DNA of 64,000 bases from Streptomyces sp. SJL17-4 (lineage in GTDB: Bacteria; Actinomycetota; Actinomycetes; Streptomycetales; Streptomycetaceae), in contig NZ_CP104578.1 in assembly GCF_036826855.1 (NCBI RefSeq), positions 2,046,001 through 2,110,000 of the forward strand, written 5' to 3'. The notes under the pieces were generated by a model. The model did no database searches, was not told the DNA's origin, and worked only from the letters and a program-made list of their open reading frames with translations. Shown piece by piece: positions 16,349 through 23,327 of the stretch (its first letter is position 1; every line of letters starts with the position of its first letter). Made by a program: the position numbers and the translations under genes.

Positions 16349-17221
16349 GTGAAGATACGGATTCTCGGCCCGCTGCACGCCGAGACGGACGGAGTTCCGG
16401 TCGTCCCGAGTGCGGCGAAGACGCGACAGATTCTGGCGCTCCTCGCGCTCCACCCCGGCCGGCCCGTCCCGGTGGCCACCCTCAAGGAGGAACTCTGGGG
16501 CCCGCTGCCGCCGTGCAGCGCGCACAGCACCCTCCAGACCTACATCCTGCGGCTGCGCCGGGCACTGGCCGCCGCCCTCGGCGGACCGTACGGCTCGGAG
16601 GAGACGCGTGCGGAGACCGGCACCACCCGCGCCACCGGCCCGGCCCGGGCGCGGGATCTGCTGGCCACCGGTCACGACGGCTATCTCCTGCGGATCGCCG
16701 AAGAGGACGTCGACGCCTACGCCTTCCAGCGCGCCGCCCAGGCCGGACACACCGCCTTCGCCGACGGCGACAGCGCCCGTGCCGCCCGCTTGCTCCGCGA
16801 GGCCCTCTCGCTGTGGCAGGGACCGGCCCTGGTGGACGTACGGGCCGGGGCGGCGCTGCGGATCCACGCGGCCCACCTCGAGGAGAGCCGACTGCTCGCC
16901 ACCGAACGCCGGCTCGATGCCGAGCTGCGTCTCGGACGGCACGGCGAACTCCTCGCCGAACTCGTCGAACTGACCCGGCTCCACCCCGCCAACGAACGGC
17001 TGTACGCCCAGGCGATGGTGGCCTTCTACCGCGCCGGCCGCCAGTCCGAGGCGCTCCAGCTCTACCGCGGTCTCAGGCGGCGGCTCGTCGAGGAGCTGGG
17101 CCTGGAGCCCGCCCCGCAGCTCCAGCGGCTGCACCAGGCGATGCTCTCGGTCGATCCCCGCCTGGACACCCCCGCCCACGGCGGCCGGCCGACACCGACC
17201 TTCGACCTCTACGCAGCCTGA
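16349..17221 (+). CDS. SARP-family (AfsR/DnrI-type) pathway activator
   Basis: A 290-residue small SARP. The N-terminal OmpR-like winged helix starts VKIRILGPLHAETDGVPVVP and contains PVATLKEELWGPLPPCSAHS and LQTYILRLRRAL. The bacterial transcriptional activation domain follows (EEDVDAYAFQRAAQAGHTAF; RLHPANERLYAQAMVAFYRA; LYRGLRRRLVEELGLEPAPQ). GTG 16349 is chosen because GGAGGACGC sits at the ideal distance; ATG 16334 is the alternative. The upstream palindrome suggests that the LAL regulator controls this gene, which would make a two-step activation cascade for the cluster. Confidence 0.9.
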   Translation: MKIRILGPLHAETDGVPVVPSAAKTRQILALLALHPGRPVPVATLKEELWGPLPPCSAHSTLQTYILRLRRALAAALGGPYGSEETRAETGTTRATGPARARDLLATGHDGYLLRIAEEDVDAYAFQRAAQAGHTAFADGDSARAARLLREALSLWQGPALVDVRAGAALRIHAAHLEESRLLATERRLDAELRLGRHGELLAELVELTRLHPANERLYAQAMVAFYRAGRQSEALQLYRGLRRRLVEELGLEPAPQLQRLHQAMLSVDPRLDTPAHGGRPTPTFDLYAA

Positions 17222-17299
17222 ACCCTGCCCACACACCCCAGCCCCACCTCCACCCCCACCTCGACCCCACCGCGCGAGACACCCGAGAGAGGCGACACA

Positions 17300-17794
17300 G
17301 TGACGGACCAGGACGAGAACCAGGACCAGGACCAGAACCAGGTACCCACCCTCTACGAATGGATCGGCGGCACCGAGGCGCTGGAGCGGCTCACCGAGGC
17401 GTTCTACGCCCGCGTCCGCAAGGACGAGGTCCTCGCCCCGCTCTTCGCGCACATGGACGACGACCACCCCCAGCACGTCGCGACCTTCCTCGGCGAAGTA
17501 CTCGGCGGGCCCACGCACTACACCGAGCAGCACGGCGGCTACCCCCACATGGTCTCCCGCCACCGGGGCCGGGCCATCAAGCCCGAGCAGCGGGCCCGCT
17601 GGGTGGAGCTGATGCTGACGGCGATGGACGAGGTCGGGCTGCCCGAGGACGCCGAGTTCCGCTCGGCCTTCGTCGGCTACATCGAGTTCGGCTCGCGCCG
17701 GGCCATGGCCAATTCCCAGCCGGACGTCGGCCCCACCCGTCGTACGACCATCAAGAAGTGGGGCTGGGGCGAGGGCGTACCCGGTGAGGAGTGA
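17300..17794 (+). CDS. hlmG: Group II truncated hemoglobin (HlmG-like)
   Basis: A 164-residue 2-on-2 globin: TLYEWIGGTEALERLTEAFY, LAPLFAHMDDDHPQHVATFL, the proximal His region GGYPHMVSRHRGR, and a C-terminal TTIKKWGWGE with the Trp typical of group II globins. An acidic, Gln/Asn/Asp-rich repeat (DQDENQDQDQNQ) precedes the fold. Start GTG 17300 behind GAGAGG. Holomycin clusters include a globin, HlmG, proposed to handle oxygen or redox chemistry near the many flavoenzymes; its exact task is not established. It follows the SARP gene by 78 bp and may be cotranscribed with it. Confidence 0.88.
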   Translation: MTDQDENQDQDQNQVPTLYEWIGGTEALERLTEAFYARVRKDEVLAPLFAHMDDDHPQHVATFLGEVLGGPTHYTEQHGGYPHMVSRHRGRAIKPEQRARWVELMLTAMDEVGLPEDAEFRSAFVGYIEFGSRRAMANSQPDVGPTRRTTIKKWGWGEGVPGEE

Positions 17795-17865
17795 CCCACA
17801 GGCCGACGGCGGGGCCGATCCCCCGGCCGGCCCCCGGAACCGGCCCTCCCGCGGGTCCCCTCCGC

Positions 17866-17893
17866 GTCCCGGTATCGGCAACAAATGTTGTCC
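17866..17893 (+). promoter_or_regulatory. 28-bp self-protection element, copy b (before exporter unit)
   Basis: GTCCCGG (17866-17872), four variable bases, then GGCAACAA-ATG-TTGTCC (17877-17893), with the same spacing and orientation as copy a. It lies 131 bp before the small coupled ORF at 18025 and 277 bp before the MFS gene. The 230 bp between the globin stop and 18025 otherwise contain only weak short frames without convincing ribosome sites. Confidence 0.75.
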
Positions 17894-18024
17894 GTCCGTG
17901 GAGCCCGGTTCCAGCATGGGGGCCACTGGTGATCACCACGATCCGGCGGACCGCCGAGGCCGGCAGACCGGCACGCATCCGCCCTGATCCGTATGCCCGA
18001 ACCGTCTCAACGAGGAGTCCGCTC

Positions 18025-18174
18025 ATGCGTTTGGCCACCCCCGGGGCTGTGCGACGCGTCCCCCCGCACCCCGCCGCCTCCCCGCACCCCGTCGCCACCC
18101 CGCGCCCCACCACCCCGCGCGTCACCCAGGCCCCGCGCCTCTCCGTCCCGCAGGCGGGAGGCGGCCCCCGATGA
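18025..18174 (+). CDS. 49-residue Pro/Arg-rich small protein or leader peptide
   Basis: A 49-codon frame with a very good ribosome site (GAGGAG, 7-base spacing to ATG 18025). Its stop overlaps the exporter start as ATGA at 18171. The product begins MRLATPGAVRRVPPHPAA and is rich in Pro, Arg and His, with no Cys, membrane segment or recognisable family. The layout suggests translational coupling or a leader peptide that controls the exporter. I cannot exclude that the frame is fortuitous. Confidence 0.5.
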   Translation: MRLATPGAVRRVPPHPAASPHPVATPRPTTPRVTQAPRLSVPQAGGGPR

Positions 18175-19442
18175 GCGTCCAGACCGAACCGCAGGAAGCC
18201 ACCGCGCCGAAGGCCAACGGCAGGCTGCCGCTCGCCGTCTATCTGCTCGCGTTCAGCCTGTTCGCGATGGGCAGCGCCGAGTTCCTGCTCGCCGGCGTCC
18301 TCCCGGACATCGCCGACGACCTCGACATCTCGCTGTCCTCCGCGGGCGCCCTCATCTCGGCCTTCGCCATCGGCGTGGTGATCGGCGGGCCGCCGCTCGC
18401 GGTGCTGACCCTGCGCTGGCCGCGCCGTACGACCCTGGTGATCTCGCAGGCGGTGTTCGCCGCCGGGGTGGCCGTCGGTCTGGTGACCGAGGACTTCACC
18501 GTGCTGCTCGTCACCCGCTTCCTGATCGGCCTGGCGTACGCCGGGTTCTGGGCCGTCGCCGCGGTCACCGCGATCTCCCTCGTCACCCCCGACCGCACCG
18601 CCCGGGCCTCCGGCGTGGTGGTCAGCGGCCTCAGCATCGCGATGGTCGCCGGCGGCCCGGCGGGCGCCTTCCTCAGCCACTTCACCGGCTGGCGGGGCGG
18701 GTTCTGGGCGGTGGTCGCGCTCACCGTGCTCAGCGCGATCGCCACGATCGTCGCCGTGCCCGCCACCAAGGCGGCACAAGAACCCAGCGTGAAGCGTGAG
18801 TTGCAGACGATGCGGCAGCCGCAGCTGTGGGTGGTGTACGCCGCGACCCTGCTCAGCACCGCCGCGTACATGATCTCGTACAACTACCTCGCGGCCTTCC
18901 TCACGGACGTCACCGGTGTCGACTCCGTGTGGGTGCCCGGCATCCTCGTCCTCTTCGGCATCGGGGCCTTCATCGGCCTCTCCATCGGTGGCCGGATCGC
19001 CGACGGGCGCCCCCATCACGCCCTGCTCATCGGGGCCGGCGGCATCCTCGTCTGCTCCGTCCTGCTCGCGCTCCTCGCCGACTACGCCGTGGCCGTCGTC
19101 CCCCTGGTCCTGCTCCTGGGCGTCGCCGGCTTCGTCCTCAACCCGGCCGTCTACGGGCGGGTGTTCACCGTCGCGGCAGGCGCGCCGACGCTCGCCGGCG
19201 CCACCGCCGTCTCCATGTTCCAGCTCGGCATCAGCGTGGTCCCCGTCCTCGCGGGCGTGGCGCTCGGCGCCGGTGCCGGTCTCACCTCGATCCCGTGGCT
19301 GGGTGCCGGCCTGGCCGTCCTCACCATCCCGGTCGTCCTGGTCGAGCGCACGATGGCCCGCAACCGGGCCGCACGCACCCCCGACTCCGCGAACACGACG
19401 ACGAGCGCCGACGTGAGCGCCCAGGCGGTCGCGGACAACTGA
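18171..19442 (+). CDS. hlmH: MFS drug exporter, DHA1 family (HlmH-like)
   Basis: A 423-residue 12-helix major facilitator. The N-terminal half has PLAVYLLAFSLFAMGSAEFL (helix 1, the AEFxxxG pattern of the DHA1 drug/arabinose efflux group), LTLRWPRRTTLVISQAVF (loop 2-3 signature) and LVTRFLIGLAYAGFWAVAAV (helix 4-5). The C-terminal half starts near LWVVYAATLLSTAAYMISYN. The GGGAGG site and ATGA overlap show coupling to the small ORF upstream. By analogy with HlmH it should export the finished dithiolopyrrolone and so protect the host. Confidence 0.88.
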   Translation: MSVQTEPQEATAPKANGRLPLAVYLLAFSLFAMGSAEFLLAGVLPDIADDLDISLSSAGALISAFAIGVVIGGPPLAVLTLRWPRRTTLVISQAVFAAGVAVGLVTEDFTVLLVTRFLIGLAYAGFWAVAAVTAISLVTPDRTARASGVVVSGLSIAMVAGGPAGAFLSHFTGWRGGFWAVVALTVLSAIATIVAVPATKAAQEPSVKRELQTMRQPQLWVVYAATLLSTAAYMISYNYLAAFLTDVTGVDSVWVPGILVLFGIGAFIGLSIGGRIADGRPHHALLIGAGGILVCSVLLALLADYAVAVVPLVLLLGVAGFVLNPAVYGRVFTVAAGAPTLAGATAVSMFQLGISVVPVLAGVALGAGAGLTSIPWLGAGLAVLTIPVVLVERTMARNRAARTPDSANTTTSADVSAQAVADN

Positions 19443-19526
19443 TCCACCGTCATGACACATCACCGGTAGCCGCGGAGAGCTCCGTCCCCCGGGACTCTCC
19501 GCCGGCTCCCCCACAGGGAGGACCTC

Positions 19527-20276
19527 ATGGACAACGAGCTGGGCTACGAACTCGGCACCTGGGTCGTGTCACAGATCCAGAGCCCCGACCGCCCCACGGA
19601 GTCGACCTTCTCGCTGCTCGGCAGGGAATGGGACCTGTTGCCCGAGGTGTTCCCGCCGCACACGGACCCCGGCCCCGGCCTGTTCGCCTCCTGGGTGCCG
19701 TACGAGCGGGGCGACCGCTTCCTGGAGCTGGGCTGCGGCGCCGGCATCGCCGCCGTGCTCGCGGCGCAGCACGGGGCCACGCGGGTGCTCGCCACCGACA
19801 TCAACCCGGCCGCCGTGCAGAACGCCCGGCGCAACGCCGAGCGGCACGGGGTCACGGACCGGTTCACCGCGCTGACCAGTGACCTCTTCGACGCCCTCGA
19901 CCCCGCCGAGCAGCTCGACACGGTGTTCTGGAACACCCCGTTCATCGAGGCGCCCGCCGACCGCCCGTACGCCGGGCACATCGAGCGCGCGGTCTTCGAC
20001 CCCGGGTACGGCCTGGTGAACCGGTTCTTCCGCGACGTGGTGCGCCATCTGGCCGCCGACGGCCGGATCTACCTGGGCACCAGCGAGGCCATGGGCAACC
20101 CGTTCAAGATGCTGCGCGCCGCCGACGAGGCCGGATTCGAGGGAAAGCGGCTCCGCACCGAGTCCGTCGAGCTGCCCGCCGCCGAGTTCGGCGACTCCCC
20201 CGTGGTCAAGGCGCACACCGACGAACGCGGCATCGTCCACATGGACTTCACGCTCTACGAGTTCCGGCGCCGCTGA
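19527..20276 (+). CDS. Class I methyltransferase with NTPF motif (candidate pyrrolone N-methyltransferase)
   Basis: A 249-residue SAM-dependent methyltransferase. Motif I is DRFLELGCGAGIAAVLAAQH, then RVLATDINPAAVQNARRNAE. The catalytic-loop motif is FWNTPFIEAP, a variant of the (N/D)PP(Y/F) motif of methyltransferases acting on planar nitrogen. It starts ATG 19527 behind GGGAGG and follows the exporter by 84 bp. Dithiolopyrrolones differ in N-methylation of the pyrrolone (thiolutin and aureothricin have it, holomycin does not), so an N-methyltransferase here would point to an N-methylated product. This is inference from the motif and context. Confidence 0.78.
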   Translation: MDNELGYELGTWVVSQIQSPDRPTESTFSLLGREWDLLPEVFPPHTDPGPGLFASWVPYERGDRFLELGCGAGIAAVLAAQHGATRVLATDINPAAVQNARRNAERHGVTDRFTALTSDLFDALDPAEQLDTVFWNTPFIEAPADRPYAGHIERAVFDPGYGLVNRFFRDVVRHLAADGRIYLGTSEAMGNPFKMLRAADEAGFEGKRLRTESVELPAAEFGDSPVVKAHTDERGIVHMDFTLYEFRRR

Positions 20277-20280
20277 CCAC

Positions 20281-20385
20281 CCCGCGCACCGCCCCCGTAC
20301 CTCCCCGCACCTCCCCGAACCTTCCCCGCACCGCCCCGTACCTCCCCCGCACCTTCCCCGCACCTCCCCGCACCTCCCCGTACCA
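20281..20385 (+). repeat. Degenerate CACCTCCCCG tandem repeats
   Basis: About nine imperfect 10- to 12-bp units of the type CACCTCCCCG or TACCTCCCCG follow the methyltransferase stop. The array lies in a 198-bp gap before the FAD oxidoreductase gene. It is strongly strand-asymmetric (C-rich top strand) and has no coding potential. It may have arisen by slippage. Confidence 0.75.
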
Positions 20386-20474
20386 AGGCACCACACGCAC
20401 CAGCAGTTCCGACGCCATCGACCCACCCACACCCATCGGGGCGACCTGACGGAGCCCCGGGAGATTGGACATTG

Positions 20475-21938
20475 ATGAACGCCAACAGGAACGCAGACGC
20501 GGTCGGTACCGGCTACGACACCGTCATCGCCGGAAACGGAGTCCTGGGACTGTCGCTCGCCTGGGTCCTGGCGCGACGCGGACAGCGCGTCGCCGTGCTC
20601 GGCCAGCCCCACCGGCCCTGGGCCGGATCGGCCGCGGCCGGCGCCATGCTCGGCTGTTTCGGCGAGGTCACCACCTCGCTGCTGGCCACCGAGCACGGTC
20701 GCCACAAGCTCGAACTCGGCATCAAGGCGACCGAGATGTGGGGACCGTGGCTGGACGAGCTGGAGGAGCAGACCGAGGGCGCGCCGATCAAGACCGCCCA
20801 GGGCACCACCGTCGTCCTCAACACCATCGGCACCGCCGAGATCGACGACGCCAACTACAACGCCATCCGCGCCGAACTCACCCACTACGAAGAGCCGTTC
20901 GAGGACGTGGAGCCCTCCGACCTCGACTGGGTGGACGCCGAGCCCATCTCCCGCCCGCTGAAGGCCTTCCACATACCCGGCGAACACGCGGTCAACGCCG
21001 CGGCCCTCCTGGAGCGGCTCGAATCGGCCGCCGTGCAGGCCGGTGCCACCCTCGTTCCCGAGTTCGCCACCCGCGTCGAGTACCAGGGCGAGCGGGTCAC
21101 CGGAGTCGTGCTCGCCTCCGGCCGTACGATCTCCGCCGACCACGTCACGCTGGCCGCCGGCGCCCGCACCCAGGAACTCCTGGACAGCCTGCCCGTCGGC
21201 CCCCGCATCCCCCGGCTGGTCAGCGGCTACGGCGTCTCCTCGCTGATCAAGACGCAGGACGGCACGAGCCCGGACAGCGTCATCCGTACGCCGAACCGCT
21301 CCTTCGCGTGCGGCCTGCACGTGGTGCCCCGCGGCGACGGCCACGTCTACGTCGGCGCCACCAACGTCATCGCCGTCGAGCCGCGCGACACCGCCGAGAT
21401 GCGCGACCTGGTCTTCCTGCTCCAGTGCGCCCACCGCCAGGTCCGCCGCAACCTCTGGAACAGCGAGGTCACCAAGGTCCAGGTCGGCAACCGCCCGGTC
21501 TCCATGGACGGCTTCCCGCTGCTCGGCGACGGCGGCATGCAGGGCCTGACGATCATGACCGGCACCTACCGCGACGGACTGCACCTGTCCCCGCTGCTCG
21601 CCCAGGACTTCGCCGCCCGCATCCTCGGCGAGGAGCCGCAGGCCGACCTGGACCGGTTCGCGCCGCTGCGGCAGCCCTACCGGACCGGGACGCGCGAGGA
21701 GATCGTCGACCTCCTCATCGACCACCAGATGGGCATCGGTTACGAGCAGGACTGGACGATCCCCGTCGAGTGGCACCAGTGGATCGAGATGGACCTGCGC
21801 CCGGCCACCCTCGCCTGGGCCAACGAGCTCGACCCCGAGTTCACCCCGCCGGCCGAGCTCCTCTTCGCCTCCCGCTTCGACCCCGAGCTGGTCAGCCTGC
21901 TGCGGAAGTACTACGCGACCTGCCGCGAATACAGCTGA
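20475..21938 (+). CDS. FAD-dependent amine/amino-acid oxidase family protein (DAO/ThiO-like)
   Basis: A 487-residue flavoprotein of the D-amino-acid oxidase/glycine oxidase (ThiO, DadA) fold. The FAD-binding motif is YDTVIAGNGVLGLSLAWVLA; RTISADHVTLAAGARTQELL and VGNRPVSMDGFPLLGDGG, then GTYRDGLHLSPLLA, are the conserved C-terminal FAD-contact segments. The N-terminal extension and an extra about 70 C-terminal residues make it longer than ThiO (about 370). ATG 20475 is preferred over TTG 20472. It would oxidise an amine to an imine with O2. Together with RidA 58 bp downstream it forms an imine-producing and imine-clearing pair. It is not a standard holomycin gene as I know the pathway. Confidence 0.8.
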   Translation: MNANRNADAVGTGYDTVIAGNGVLGLSLAWVLARRGQRVAVLGQPHRPWAGSAAAGAMLGCFGEVTTSLLATEHGRHKLELGIKATEMWGPWLDELEEQTEGAPIKTAQGTTVVLNTIGTAEIDDANYNAIRAELTHYEEPFEDVEPSDLDWVDAEPISRPLKAFHIPGEHAVNAAALLERLESAAVQAGATLVPEFATRVEYQGERVTGVVLASGRTISADHVTLAAGARTQELLDSLPVGPRIPRLVSGYGVSSLIKTQDGTSPDSVIRTPNRSFACGLHVVPRGDGHVYVGATNVIAVEPRDTAEMRDLVFLLQCAHRQVRRNLWNSEVTKVQVGNRPVSMDGFPLLGDGGMQGLTIMTGTYRDGLHLSPLLAQDFAARILGEEPQADLDRFAPLRQPYRTGTREEIVDLLIDHQMGIGYEQDWTIPVEWHQWIEMDLRPATLAWANELDPEFTPPAELLFASRFDPELVSLLRKYYATCREYS

Positions 21939-21996
21939 CCGGCCCCCACCCCTGACGGACGGCCCTCGCTGTCAGTCCCTCCAGAAAGGACACCCC

Positions 21997-22404
21997 ATGG
22001 CTGTCGAGAACATCGACCCGCCCGGCCTCACCAAGCCCTACGGCTGGCGGCAGCTGGCGGTCGGCACCGGAAGCCGCGTCATCTTCCTGAGCGGCCAGAC
22101 CCCGCGTACCGCCGACGGCGAGCCGGTCGGCATGGGCGACCTGGCGGCGCAGACCGAGCAGGTGTACCTCAACATCGGCACCGGTCTCGCCGCGGCCGGC
22201 GCCAGCTTCGACGACGTGGTGAAGCTGACCATCTACGCGGTGGACTGGTCGCTCGACAAGTGGGAGGCGGTCACGGCGGGCGCCGAGCGCGCGGCCGCCA
22301 AGCTCGGTGCCGATGTCATCCGGCCGACCACCCTGGTCGGGGTCGCCACCCTCGCCGAGCCCGACTTCCTGATCGAGATCGAGGCCACGGCCATCGCGGA
22401 GTAG
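21997..22404 (+). CDS. ridA: RidA/YjgF/TdcF-family enamine/imine deaminase
   Basis: A 135-residue RidA protein of typical length. The active-site Arg lies in VIRPTTLVGVATLAEPDFLI, the family signature, and ends EIEATAIAE. RVIFLSGQTPRTADGEPVGM is the conserved N-terminal segment. RidA trimers hydrolyse reactive 2-imino acids released by PLP or flavin enzymes. The adjacent upstream amine-oxidase-like gene gives an obvious imine source. Strong ribosome site (AGAAAGGA) before ATG 21997. A long terminator follows. Confidence 0.9.
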   Translation: MAVENIDPPGLTKPYGWRQLAVGTGSRVIFLSGQTPRTADGEPVGMGDLAAQTEQVYLNIGTGLAAAGASFDDVVKLTIYAVDWSLDKWEAVTAGAERAAAKLGADVIRPTTLVGVATLAEPDFLIEIEATAIAE

Positions 22405-22442
22405 CCGCTTCCAGGAGGAGCCGCTTCCACCACCCTTCGCAC

Positions 22443-22490
22443 CACGCACGTGAGGGCCCCGCCGGATTCGGCGGGGCCCTCACGTGCGTG
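22443..22490. terminator. Strong bidirectional terminator, 22-bp perfect stem
   Basis: Arms 22443-22464 and 22469-22490 are perfectly complementary (CACGCACGTGAGGGCCCC... on the left), with a GATT loop. It sits between the convergent ridA and flavoprotein genes and should stop transcription from both sides. Confidence 0.92.
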
Positions 22491-22499
22491 TCACTGCGG

Positions 22500-23093
22500 T
22501 CAGGTCGAAGGCCGCTGCTTGGCCAGGAGGTCCTCGATCACCGCGGCCACGGTCTCCGGTGCGGGCAGGGCCGGGTGGCGGCTGACCGTTCCCGTGGTCG
22601 GGTCGAAACCGTCGTGCCACTCCGGCTCGTTGACGAGGCCGCCGTCCTCGCGGATCCGCGCGATGTTCCGCTGCACGGCCGCCTTGTGCCACATCTTGGC
22701 GCCCATCACCGGGAAGTGGACCACGGGGTAGTCCACCGACAGCGCGACCGTGAGCAGCCGGTTCGGCGCGGCCCCGGCGGCGGCCGAGGCGAGCGTGTGG
22801 GCGGTGGCCGGCAGCACCGCGAGGATGTCGTGGTCGGCGGCGAGCCGGGAGGGCTTGTCGGTCGGCCAGTCCGCCGGGGATTCCCCGCTCACCACCCTTT
22901 CGGCGAAGAGCGCGACGCTCTCCGGGGAAAGGAACGATGTCGCCGTGTGGGTCATCAGAACAGTGAACGTGCTGCCCTCGATCTGCCGGCGCATCGCCTC
23001 GACGTACGCCGGAAGTCTGGTCACCGCGATGGATCCGGTGGCACCGATGAGTATGCGTTTCCCGGTCGACTCCGGGGAGTTTCGAATTTCCAT
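22500..23093 (-). CDS. hlmF: PPC-decarboxylase-like flavoprotein (HlmF-like oxidative Cys decarboxylase)
   Basis: A 197-residue homo-oligomeric flavin-containing Cys decarboxylase family protein. Motifs are RILIGATGSIAVTRLPAYVE (FMN-binding start), VLMTHTATSFLSP with the active-site His, AVLPATAHTLASAAAGAAPN (PASANT-like) and PVMGAKMWHKAAVQRNI (PxMNxxMW-like). Relatives (CoaC, EpiD/MrsD) decarboxylate a cysteinyl carboxylate, in EpiD oxidatively to an enethiol. In the holomycin pathway HlmF is assigned to the C-terminal Cys of the Cys-Cys dipeptide. The gene is divergent from the NRPS, across the palindromic promoter at 23210. ATG 23093. Confidence 0.86.
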   Translation of the reverse strand: MEIRNSPESTGKRILIGATGSIAVTRLPAYVEAMRRQIEGSTFTVLMTHTATSFLSPESVALFAERVVSGESPADWPTDKPSRLAADHDILAVLPATAHTLASAAAGAAPNRLLTVALSVDYPVVHFPVMGAKMWHKAAVQRNIARIREDGGLVNEPEWHDGFDPTTGTVSRHPALPAPETVAAVIEDLLAKQRPST

Positions 23094-23209
23094 GGGCTGA
23101 TGATGTCGCCGCCGTCCCGTCGCAGGTCAAGAGGCACAACAAGGCATGACAGAGCGGGTCCAGGGCCGGTCCAGCAGGAGTCCAGTGGAAGTCCGGAGGC
23201 ACCGAAATC

Positions 23210-23266
23210 CTTCGGTCGTCCCTACGGTCCCACCGTATTGAGACCGTTTACCCCACTGCCTAACGT
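23210..23266 (+). promoter_or_regulatory. Cluster promoter 3: palindrome TACGGTCCCACCGTA before the NRPS
   Basis: The 33-bp element at 23210-23242 holds the perfect inverted repeat TACGGT-CCC-ACCGTA and leads into -35 TTGAGA (23238-23243). The -10 TAACGT is at 23261-23266 with a 17-bp spacer. It lies between the divergent flavoprotein and NRPS genes, 62 bp before the NRPS start, and could serve both. Confidence 0.8.
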
Positions 23267-23327
23267 CGCTTCTCGCAAGGGAATTCGAAAGCCCGGCAGG
23301 GCATCCGAGGAAAAGGGACGGACGACG

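Noticed and set aside
22443..22490. Long inverted repeat as a mobile-element end
   Set aside because: It lies between convergent genes with a 4-base loop and no transposase or target duplication, so it is a terminator.
22260..23327. Possible longer NRPS start reaching into the ridA/flavoprotein region
   Set aside because: The extra sequence is non-homologous, overlaps genes on both strands and crosses a perfect terminator and the promoter at 23210. The Cy domain begins just after ATG 23328.
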